Source of the DNA: Microplitis mediator
Taxonomy: Eukaryota; Arthropoda; Insecta; Hymenoptera; Braconidae
NCBI RefSeq assembly: GCF_029852145.1
Contig: NC_079974.1
Coordinates: 22,298,082 to 22,362,081 of the forward strand
Length of the DNA: 64,000 nucleotides
Direction of reading: 5' to 3'
The position numbers and the translations under genes are program-made. This document shows positions 1 to 12,100 of this stretch, piece after piece (position 1 is the stretch's first letter; each line of letters opens with the position of its first letter). The notes under the pieces were generated by a model. The model had not been told where the DNA came from. It was given only the letters and a program-made list of their open reading frames with translations, and did no database searches.

Positions 1-1119
1 CACGACAAAGTTCAACAATTCGACTTTATCATTTTTCTCTACTTCCTCTTCGCCCCCACCCCCGGTCCTTCAAAGTGCAAATAACGAACCGCAAGTCACC
101 CTACACTATTACTATTTCGTATTTGCACAGCGTTTTTCAACCCCCACCCCCAGCGGTAAAAAAATTAAAAAACCGGGCTCTGTATCTCTGTAAAAAAGTA
201 ATTGCATATTCGTTTATATAATAGACCGTCCAAATAAATTAGTTAAAAAGGGTCCACCTACGAGTATATGTCACGCGCTCGTAATCCCTCTTTTTACTCA
301 ATGGGTCATATATTTACATAACACACACGAGCTCACACATGTACTCGCAATCATTAATATGCAAAACGGAAGCAATGGATCTTTATATTAATTCTATAAA
401 ATTTATGGACAGTCGCGTGGCATCCTCCCCTTTACTTTTCTTTCATTTTACTTCTACTTTATATTTATTTTAGATTTTTATTATTTTTGTTTGTTTTTCC
501 TCCGTTTGTCGTGGGAGCAAACGAAGCTCCGGTTGTTATTACTCTTGTCCATTCATTTTTATTTAATTTTTTTACTGGGAATTAAATAAAATTTATGTGT
601 AAAAAGTCATATATATATATTTGCTACCGGGTATCATGATGGCGTTTAAGTACATCTTTGAATTCAGTACATAGACACAGAAAGTTTATAAAAAGTCTGG
701 TAATGATAAAAAAAATTTAGTGTTAAAAAAAAACGTGTATGAGTTGGATAGAGATAATTTTTTTTTTCTACTACACGTAAAAAGAAGAGAACAACGACCC
801 CCAGAAGCTGTTGCACCGGATAGTAGAGGTGGTTTTAGTCACATGAAAGAAAAAGCCCGCGGAGAGTGGGGGTAGGGATGGAAGGGTGCGAGAGTAAGAC
901 AGAAAAGTTTTGACGGGGAAAACTCGGGTTCTGTCTCAACTCAGTCGCATGTGACTCGTGGCAACGTGCACAGCTTCTACTCTACACTTTTCATCTCTTA
1001 TCATCTCGGCGCTTATCTTTGTTATCATTCTGCTTCGTTCTTGTCACCGCACATGTACGATGTGGTCAAGCTTATGAATATTTTATAATTTTCCTTATTG
1101 ATTTCGGAAAGTATTCAGA
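1..1119. other. 5' flank of the OATP gene, no gene seen
   Basis: AT-rich sequence with short poly-T and poly-A runs and no reading frame that I can support. It should hold the promoter and any 5' untranslated exons of the OATP gene whose first coding ATG is at 1120. I see no convincing TATA box or initiator, so no start site is called. Confidence 0.5.
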
Positions 1120-3083
1120 ATGCGGGACAAATTTTCTTTTAGTGTAAGTGATTTTTTGGTTTGTGGAAATTTTTAGTTTTTTTTTTTTTTTGAGATTAAA
1201 AAGGAGTGAAATTTATTTGTGATTTTTTAGTCAGGAGTTGCGGATGTTAATGAAGCGTTGCCGAAATTTGTTGAGCACGATGTGAGCACGGGGAAAGAAG
1301 ATAAAATTAAGAGGTCCACGGAGCAATTAGATACTGAAATAATATCATCAAAGACATTGTGCGGATGGTTCAAATTTCGGCCCTCTTATTTACAAAAATT
1401 TCGGACCGCCAAATGGGCATTGTTTTGGCTCTGTTGGGCTGGTGCTATGCAAGGTATTTTTTTTATCTCTTATCATTAGTAAATTAATTATTTAACAGTA
1501 ACTCGCTTAAATTTTTAATTTTTATAAGAATAAAAATTCAAAAATTTATCATGAATTATTAATTTTTTAATTGAACTAGTTTAAATTTTTAAATTCAAAT
1601 TTTTGAAGAATTTTTTTTCATACAAATTTTGAATTTAATTTTTTTTGACTATAATTTAATTCAATAAAATAATTAATTATCTAACAATAACTCACTTAAA
1701 ATTTTAATTTTTGTAAGAATAAAAATTCAAAAATTTATAATAAATTATCAGTTTATCAATTGAACTAAAGTTTAAATTTTTAAAGAATTTTTTTATACAG
1801 ATTTTGATTGATTTTTTTTCATACAAATTTTGAATTTAATTTTTTTTGACTCCATAATTTAATTCAATAAAAAAATTAATTATTCAACAGTAACTCACTT
1901 AAAATTTTGAATTTTTGTAAGAATAAAAATTCAAAAATTATTAATTTTTTAATTGAACGAGAGTTTAAATTTTTAAATTCAAATTTTTGAAGAATTTTTT
2001 TTATACAGAATTTGATTAATTTTTTTTCACACAAATTTTGAATTTAATTTTTTTTGACTCCATAATTTTATTCAATAAAAAAATTAATTATTTAACAGTA
2101 ACACTTAAAATTTAAATTTTATGAGTGTAAATATAGCAGACATAAGACAATTCTTTAATTACATATAAAAAAAAATGCATATACTGAATTTTGAATTTTC
2201 TAAACATGCATTTTATTATTTTTATTTTATAAAAATTTCCAATTTCGTATTTCAAAGTTTTAAAAATTTTCAGATGTACGCTAACTTTACTATCATTAAA
2301 TTTTTGTAACAACAAAAATTCAAAAATTTTTTTTATACAAATTTTAAATTCTATTTTAAAATAAATTTTTTTGACTCCATAATTAAATAGAAAAATTAAT
2401 TTTCATTACAAAATTCGCTAATTGATTAAAGAAAAATAAATTGATCCAAAAAATGATTAAAATTAAAAAATTGGGTGTAAAAATTTTAGCATGAACGTTA
2501 ATGAGTTAAATGATAAAGTAAATATTTAAAGTGAACATTGACATAATATATAATTAAACGTGATTTTGATTAGAGAGATTAAGAGGGTTAAATAAACAGA
2601 ATTAATCGCGATTCATGTGCAGTGCCCTATTCCAATAGGTTGATGCTTGAATCGCATGAATTTAGTGTTATACCTATAGCGAGACCCATAGCAGCTTTTG
2701 AATGCATACTAATGGTATGTATATTTACGTTTGTATGTGCACAGAAGCCGCTCGTTCAATCGGTAATCCCTTGGAAATAAAACCGTGTAATAACGAAACC
2801 AGCTCCGCATTGATCGCGATCGATTCCGAGTGCCAGCCATTAAATCTCTCGGTTTCTCCTAAAAGTTTTTTAATAAAATTATTTGACTATTGTGTCAGAT
2901 GCGTGTTTCCGTGGGTAAAAATAAAAATATTAAAGACTTGTGTATTAGGCTAGATTGTAGATCCGAGGACGGATAGATACGAGGCAATTTCGATGGTATT
3001 CAGAGAAGAGTAACCGGAAATCCAATTTACTCTTGCGAATTGAAGACTTGAAATGAAGATAAAAAAAATAATAAGAGTTTCAA

Positions 3084-3120
<37 letters not shown>

Positions 3121-6100
3121 CTTTTAAAAAATTCTTCAAGTGTAACTTCAATATTACAAAAATTTACTGATCGAAAAAAAATTTTTATTTTAATTTACAA
3201 GTAATTAATTTTTTTTTAAATTTCAAAAGCAGAACTTTTGAGAAATTTTTTTTATTTAAAAAATATTCGGTGGCATCCAAAATTGAACTTTTAAAAAATT
3301 CTTCAAGTATAACTTCAATATCACAAAAATTTAGCGATCGAAAAAAAATTTTTATTTTAATTTACAAGTAATTTATTTTTTTTTTTAAATTTCAAAAGCA
3401 AAACTTTTATGAAAAATTTTTTTTTTTATTTAAAAAATATTCGGTGGCATCCAAAATTGAACTTTTAAAAAATTCTTCAAGTGTAACTTCAATATTACAA
3501 AAATTTAGCGATCGAAAAAAAATTTTTATTTTAATTTACAAGTAATTCATTTTTTTTTTAATTTCAAAAGCAGAACTTATGAAAAGTTTTTTTTTATTTA
3601 AAAAATATTCGGTGGCATCCAAAATTGAACTTTTAAAAAATTCTTCAAGTGTAACTTCAATATTACAAAAATTTAGCGATCGAAAAAAAATTTTTATTTT
3701 AATTTACAAGCAATTAATTTTTTTTAAATTTCAAAAGCAGAACTTTTGAGAAATTTTTTTTTATTTAAAAAATGTTCGGTGGCATCCAAAATTGAACTTT
3801 TAAAAAATTCTTCAAGTGTAACTTCAATATTACAAAAATTTACTGATCGAAAGAAAATTTTTAATTTAATTTACAAGTAATTTATTTTTTTTTTAATTTC
3901 AAAAGCAGAACTTTTGAGAAATTTTTTTTTATTTAAAAAATATTTGGTGGCATCCAAAATTGAATTTTAAAAAATTTTTAGAGCTCAAAAATTAAAAATA
4001 TTTTTTTTCTGATTTTTTTTTTTAATTAATGAAAATTTTATGTATATATAGTATATATATTTATATGTATGAGTGTAGAAAAGAGTAAAAATAAATATAG
4101 AGAAGAATTTTGAATAAAAAAATAAAAAAACGGAGTTTAAAAATAAATTTACTCAGTCATTGAATTATATAGCGAGTAGTGAGATGTATTATGCGAGTAA
4201 AGAGAGTAATGAGTAAGTCTCTGACCATGTACTTATCTCCCCTTTGGTTGTGTCGTATGGTCGCGATGGTGTGTATCTAGGCGCGAAACAATGCGAGTAC
4301 GCGCGATGAAAGAAATTTAACAAATTGACGGACAATAGGCGCGTCTACTCCTTTGTCTCCCGGTCTATCGTCTTGTTCTTTAATTTAAATGTTTATTAAT
4401 TATTTTAAATTGTTACTAATATTACCGCAAATTTAATAAATTATAAACAAAATTTTTTTTAAAACTTACAGACTTTTTTTCTTCTTAAAGTTATTAAAAT
4501 TCTTAAGGACTTGTTAGAAGTTTTTAAAAAGTTTTTTACCCAAGTACAATATTAACATTTTAATGAAACTAAAGTATGATCAGTAAAGAAAGGCGGTAAG
4601 ATGCTCTCTAGAATTTTGATTTTTTTTTTATGTATATTTGTATACTAATTTTTATTAAAAAATTAATATCACGCTTATTTAATTAAATTTTTAATTTTTA
4701 GTAAACCGGTTTTCGATAATTAGTAAATTATTTAATTAGAAAAATAATTTGGAGTCAAATTTATAATTTTTTAAAAATTTTTGTATCCATTTTACCCGTA
4801 AAAATTTAATTTTTTTAATTTTTCGGAGTAAAAAGGGACAAAGTTACGAACACTGGACGAAAATGGGTACACTGATTGTCAAAACGAAACAGGACGAAAG
4901 TCCGAGTGTCGTCCACTTGAAAAAAAAATTTATCCTCCGGAATTTGAGTTTTTCCTGCTAGAATACGTAAAAACTAACAAAAAATAGCAGTTTCGTGTGT
5001 AATTATTCCCGAAACGGGCAAAGTTATGGACTACTGTGCATAGAAATTGTCACAGAGTGTCTAGAGGACGAAACTGGACGAACCTCCAAGTTTCTTCCTC
5101 CAAAAATAAATTTTTCTTTTGAATTTTAAATTGCGCGCGAAAAAGCTTCACTTCAAAAATTTTTTTACCTCCGTCTTCCTTTGATTAAAACACAAGATTT
5201 CTAAAACAATCACTAAAAGAAATTTTTTTTTTATTCAAGGGATGGTAGTAAATGGTTTCATAAACGTGGTTATCACGACAATTGAAAAGAGATTTGGATT
5301 GAATTCTTCAGAGACCGGTCTCATAGCCGGGGGATACGACATTGCAAGTTTTGTTTTCTTAATACCCGTCAGCTATCTCGGCGGTCGTTCAAAAGCGTCA
5401 AAGCCCAAGTGAGTGACTGTCCTCGCCACCGATATCTAATTTTTTCAAATAAAATACCATATTTAACCCGAATAAATTAAAGATACATCGGCGTGGGAGT
5501 TCTGGTCCTGGGTATCGGGAGTCTGCTCTTCGCTTCCCCGCATTATCTCGCCCGAGCCAACCAGCAAGGAGGTCAAAGGTCTTCGCTGTCGTGTCATCGT
5601 GGTATCAGCAGCAATACCACCAGCTTTACAAACACCAACGAGACTTCACTGTCGGTGAGAGTTGTCCTTATCAAATAAGGTGATTCATCGATAACCGATT
5701 TCCCGTAACTCGACTAAATAATTATATTTTTTTATCTCCCTTTTCCTGTACCAGCCAAAGTGCGACGAGCAGCTAGATGACACCGTCGACGTTGGACCAT
5801 TCAGCGGATTCTACCTCATGATATTTTTCATCGCCCAATTGCTACACGGGGCGGGCGCTGCGCCCTTTTACACCCTCGGGGTCACTTACCTCGACGAGAA
5901 TGTTTCCAAAAAAATGTCTTCCGTTTATTTGGGTACTCGATTATCTCAATTACCGATAAATTTCATCGATAATTATTTTTAAATATTCTAGGAATTTATT
6001 ACACGATGGCGGTAATCGGGCCTGCGTTGGGATACGTCATAGGTGGGGAGTTACTCAAACTCTACACGGATTTCCTGACAACTGATCCTGGAACGTAAGT

Positions 6101-9100
6101 TTCACTTAATCTTCAACTGTCCCTCACTTCCGGTACCAATTGAATATTTAAAAATTTCAAAATTTTCCCGCGAAAATTTTTTTAATTCTTGAAAAAAGTG
6201 TAATTGGTTTTTTGGAAATATCTTTACAAATATTGGGTTTTTTGAAAAATTATAAGACACCTTTTTTGTAGCGCTTTAAATTTCCTACAAAAAAGGTATC
6301 TTAGAGTTTTTAAAAAAAATGAATAGCTAGCGAGATATTTTGAGTTTAAAATTGACATAGAAATTTGGAGTTGATAAAAATCGCCTGGCATCTTATGGAC
6401 CATTAAAGATTAATATTAAAAATTTTAATCTAAATCTTGTGGTACATTATAGAAAAATAAATGCAGTTTGATATAGAATTTACAAAAAAAATTTAAATTT
6501 TATTTTACTAAATAAACTTCAAAATTTTCCCACGGGAATTTTTACAGATAAAAAAAAAGTGTGATCAGTTTTTCGTAAATATCTTTACAAATATCAACTT
6601 TTTGAAAAAATTATAAGAAACCTTTTTTGTAGCGCTTTAAATTTTCTACAAAAAAGATATCTTATAGTTTTTCAAAAAAACCAATAGCTAGCGAGATATT
6701 TTGAGTTTAAGAAATTTGGAGTTTATTAAAATTGCCTGAGATCTTATGAATCATTAAGGATTAATATTTAGAATTTAAATCTAAATCTTGTGGTAAATTA
6801 TAGAAAAATTAATGCACTTTGACATAGAATTTACAAAAAAATTTTAATTTTATTTTACTAAATAAACTTCAAAATTTTCCCATCAGAATTTTCACAGATA
6901 AAAAACGTGTGATCAGTTTTTCGTCAATATCTTTACAAATATCAACTTCTCGAAAAAACTATAAGTTACCTTTCTTGTAGCGCTTTAAATTTTCTACAAA
7001 AAAGGTATCTTGTTCTTTTTTCATAAACTGAATATCTACCGAGATATCTGAGTTTGAAATTCCCAGGTCTATAAATAGAAACTGTTTAAAATTGTCTGAG
7101 GTCTTATGGGTTCAGTTCAACGCCAAAAGATTAAAAAAAAAAATCTTGTTATTGAGAAAATGGTAAATAAACGCATATAAATCTTGAAAACCGTCTAGGT
7201 AACTGGAACCATCTCCATTAAGTCTCTCTGCACTTGAGACTTTATTAAATTCTCGGTTGAATTTATTACTTCCCCGACGCGACTCTTGCCGGCTATTTAT
7301 TTTTAATATTTTATAAATTCTTATTTCCATTAGCGGTAATAGAGACTGAAGACCAACATGTCCCCAGATCCCTCGGTAATTTTATAAATATTTTAAATAA
7401 ATAAATACTTTTTCATCGAAGTTAAGGTGAACTGAAAGAGCCGCGCGGTTCTCACGCGCGTGACTCGACATGAAATATGTCAACTTTACCGTGGATTAAA
7501 TGCGAGCGGTAGAGAAATAAGGGTTTGTTATTCCTCCCCATGAAGGCCCGGGAAGTTTTTTTTTTTTTTTAATAATAAGGGTAACAGTGGCGTCATCCTC
7601 AACATCGCAAAACGCTGCTTGAAATTTTTCCCCATGGGACGTCCGCACGCTTCTATTCCATGCGCTATTAATCTCGTATTATTCGCTCTAATGCCACAAG
7701 GGTTATATTTATACATACTTTATATATATTGTAAACTACAACATATCCAATAGTCGATTTTTAAAATTTATAGCTCAGTAATTTTTATATTTATCATTTT
7801 TAAAATGAATTTAAATTTAAAAGAAGCCCGGTTTCTTTTCACTGGACTTTGATTGAAAGGAATTTGAATTTATCAAAGACCAGGATATGCATTAATAAAT
7901 AATGCGAGCTAAGTAATTACGCTCTAAAGATCCCTATTGATACTCATACTTTTTTTTGCTTGTATATATGTATATATAAGTGATTTATGGAGAAGGGGTA
8001 GAAGTCAAGGGTGGAAGTAAAAAAAACGCTTGGACTGAATAGAGAAATTTAAAATGATTTTATAAATATAAAAGTATATGAGACTTTATAGCAAAATAGG
8101 GATGAGTATTTTTCTAAAAAATTTATTCAAATGCTTCAGAAAATTTTACCGCGTAAATGAAATATTTAAGACGGTTGTAGAAAAGTTATTTCCGGTGTAA
8201 CTTGAATGGGAAATAGTGAGATTAATAAGTAAGATACCGTATTTTTATGTTTAACATATTTTTCGCGTCCGCAGAACTAGTAGCGCGCAAAGTCTCAGGG
8301 CGTGCAGATGCTACTTTATAAATAAATTTTTTCGCTCGAGTTACTGGAGATATAGATATTTTTATGGGTAATTAATTTTTTTTATCATGAATTTGTAACA
8401 GGACGGACATTCATCGATTTACTTTTTAACTCGAGAAAAATTCAAGTTTTCATGTTAAACTTTTTTGATTTTCATTGGAGTTTGAAGTAAAATTCTTTTT
8501 ATCAAAATTATATGATGGGTATCAATTCAAAGTTCATGATCCATGTCCTTAAAATATTTTTTTTAGAAATTTTTGATAAACTAACTGATTAAAGATCCAA
8601 TTAAACTTTTAAAAATATCCTCGGTCTTGAAAATCGACTTTTTCAAAAATTTGAAAAATGAAATTTATTTTTTTTTTTGGGAATTTGATACACCGAAAAT
8701 TCCCTGATACTTCAGCGGCACTCGGCCTTCAATGGATGACTTAATTTTGGTCAAAATCGCTGTCTAAAGAATCCGATAGAAATTCGATAGAAAATCTAGA
8801 CCCCGGCTCAGTTTTGAGGAAAAAATTTTTTTCCTTCACTTTTATGTGCGAGTGTTCTTCTTGAAGATTTTTCTGATGCCCTCCAGCCTCCAACCATTCA
8901 ACGGACCCCTAATTTTGGTCAAAATCGCCGCCTAAGAAATTAAAATCGTAAAAGTATTTTCACTCCGAAAATCCACAATTTCAAAAATAAAAAAAAAACC
9001 AAATAAATTTTTTACGTTACTGCAATTAAAAAAAAAAGTGTATAAAACAAATTAGTTGGTTGAATAGACAGCAATAAATTACAACAAAATAAATGAGCTA

Positions 9101-12100
9101 GCCGCGAAAAATAATTTAAAAGTTCGTTGTATAGTTAGTCAGCTAAATCAGCGGCATCAATCACTTATATATCTATATATCTATCTGGTCAAAACGTGTC
9201 CGAAAGATACATGGCCCTCGACATGGACCTCGACATGGCCCTCGACATGCCCCTTGACATGGCCCTCGACATGGCCCTCGACATGCCCCTTGACATGCCC
9301 CTTGACATGGCCCTCGACATGGCCCTCAACATGCCCCTCGACATGGCCCTCGACATGGCCCTCGACATGCCCCTCGACATGGCCCTTGACATGGACCTCG
9401 ACATGGCCCTCGACATGGCCCTCGACATGGCCCTCGACATGCTCCTTGACATGCCCCTCGACGTGGACCTCGACATGGCCCTCGACATGGACCTCGACAT
9501 GGACCTCGACATGGACCTCGACATGGACCTCGACATGGCCCTCGACATGCTCCTTGACATGCCCCTCGACGTGGACCTCGACATGGCCCTCGACATGGAC
9601 CTCGACATGGCCCTCGACATGGACCTCGACATGGCCCTCGACATGCTCCTTGACATGCCCCTCGACATGCTCCTTGACATGCCCCTCGACGTGGACCTCG
9701 ACATGGCCCTCGACATGGACCTCGACATGCTCCTTGACATGGCCCTCGACATGGCCCTCGACATGGCCCTCGACATGGACCTCGACATGGCCCTCGACAT
9801 GGCCCTCGACATGCTCCTTGACATGGCCCTCGACATGGACCTCGACATGGACCTCGACATGGCCCTCGACATGGCCCTCGACATGGCCCTCGACATGGAC
9901 CTCGACATGCTCCTTGACATGGCCCTCGACATGGACCTCGACATGGACCTCGACATGGCCCTCGACATGGCCCTCGACATGGCCCTCGACATGGCCCTCG
10001 ACATGGACCTCGACATGCTCCTTGACATGGACCTCGACATGGCCCTCGACATGGACCTCGACATGGCCCTCGACATGGACCTCGACATGCTCCTTGACAT
10101 GGACCTCGACATGGCCCTCGACGTGGCCCTTGACATGGCCCTCGTCATGCTCCTTGACATGGCCCTCGACATGCTCCTTGACATGGCCCTCGACATGGCC
10201 CTCGACATGGACCTCGACATGGACCTCGACATGGACCTCGACATGCTCCTTGACATGGACCTCGACATGGCCCTCGACATGCTCCTTGACATGGCCCTCG
10301 ACATGGCCCTCGACATGGACCTCGACATGGACCTCGACATGCTCCTTGACATGGACCTCGACATGGCCCTCGACATGGCCCTCGACATGGCCCTCGACAT
10401 GGCCCTCGACATGGCCCTCGACATGGCCCTCGACATGCCCCTTGACATGACCCTCGACATGGCCCTCGACATGGACCTCAGCATGCCCCTCGACGTGGAC
10501 CTCGACATGGCCCTCGACATGGACCTCGACATGGACCTCGACATGGCCCTCGACATGGCCCTCGACATGCTCCTCGACATGGCCCTCGACATGCTCCTTG
10601 ACATGCCCCTTGACATGACCCTCGACATGGACCTTGACATGGCCCTCGACATGGACCTCGACATGGCCCTCGACATGGCCCTCGACATGCCCCTTGACAT
10701 GACCCTCGACATGGACCTTGACATGGCCCTCGACATGGCCCTCGACATGGCCCTCGACATGGACCTCGACATGGCCCTCGACATGGCCCTCGACATGCCC
10801 CTTGACATGACCCTCGACATGGCCCTCGACATGACCCTCGACATGGCCCTCGACATGGACCTCAGCATGCCCCTCGACGTGGACCTCGACATGGACCTCG
10901 ACATGGACCTCGACATGGCCCTCGACATGGACCTCGACATGGCCCTCGACATGGCCCTCGACATGCTCCTTGACATGCTCCTCGACATGGACCTCGACAT
11001 GGCCCTCGACATGGCCCTCGACATGGCCCTCGACATGCCCCTTGACATGACCCTCGAAATGGACCTTGACATGGCCCTCGACATGGCCCTCGACATGGAC
11101 CTCGACGTGGACCTTGACATGGCCCTCGACATGGCCCTCGACATGGACCTTGACATGGCTCTCGACATGGACCTCGACATGGCCCTCGACATGGACCTCG
11201 ACATGGCCCTCGACATGCTCCTTGACATGCCCCTCGACGTGGACCTCGACATGGCCCTCGACATGCTCCTTGACATGCCCCTCGACGTGGACCTCGACAT
11301 GGCCCTCGACATGCTCCTTGACATGACCCTCGACATGGCCCTCGACATGGCCCTCGACATGGCCCTCGACATGGCCCTCGACATGGCCCTCGACATGCCC
11401 CTTGACATGACCCTCGACATGGCCCTCGACATGGACATCGACATGGCCCTCGACATGCTCCTTGACATGGACCTCGACATGCTCCTTGACATGCTCCTTG
11501 ACATGCCCCTCGACGTGGACCTCGACATGGCCCTCGACATGGACCTCGACATGGCCCTCGACATGCTCCTTGACATGGCCCTCGACGTGGACCTCGACAT
11601 GGCCCTCGACATGGACCTCGACATGGCCCTCGACATGCTCCTTGACATGGACCTCGACATGGCCCTCGACATGCTCCTTGACATGGCCCTCGACATGGCC
11701 CTCGACATGCCCCTTGACATGACCCTCGACATGGCCCTCGACATGGCCCTCGACATGGACCTCAGCATGCCCCTCGACGTGGACCTCGACATGGCCCTCG
11801 ACATGGACCTCGACATGGACCTCGACATGGCCCTCGACATGGCCCTCGACATGCTCCTTGACATGCTCCTCGACATGGACCTCGACATGGCCCTCGACAT
11901 GGCCCTCGACATGCCCCTTGACATGACCCTCGACATGGACCTTGACATGGCCCTCGACATGGCCCTCGACATGGACCTCGACATGGACCTTGACATGGCC
12001 CTCGACATGGCCCTCGACATGGACCTTGACATGGCTCTCGACATGGCTCTCGACATGGACCTCGACATGGCCCTCGACATGGACCTCGACATGGCCCTCG

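Larger units (their letters stand above)
1454..5239 (+). other. OATP intron 2, repeat-rich
   Basis: Phase-1 intron of about 3.8 kb. It holds an AT-rich tandem repeat at 1500-2400, one MITE-like copy at 2121-2296, a (TA)n run near 3090-3117, a ~175-bp tandem repeat at 3120-3990 and a loose duplication of about 180 bp (4830-4920 and 5015-5100, both with the words GGACGAAA and CAAAGTTA). The stretches 2580-3060 and 4130-4380 are the least repetitive and could carry regulatory sequence, but nothing specific is recognisable. Confidence 0.7.

Noticed and set aside
2702..2953. 83-codon plus-strand frame in OATP intron 2 as an exon or small gene
   Set aside because: OATP exons 2 and 3 join directly with conserved sequence (AMQ-G-MVVNGF). 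No family resemblance or splice sites support it.
7112..7716. Two small minus-strand frames in OATP intron 6
   Set aside because: Low-complexity composition, no recognisable domain and no upstream or downstream exon.
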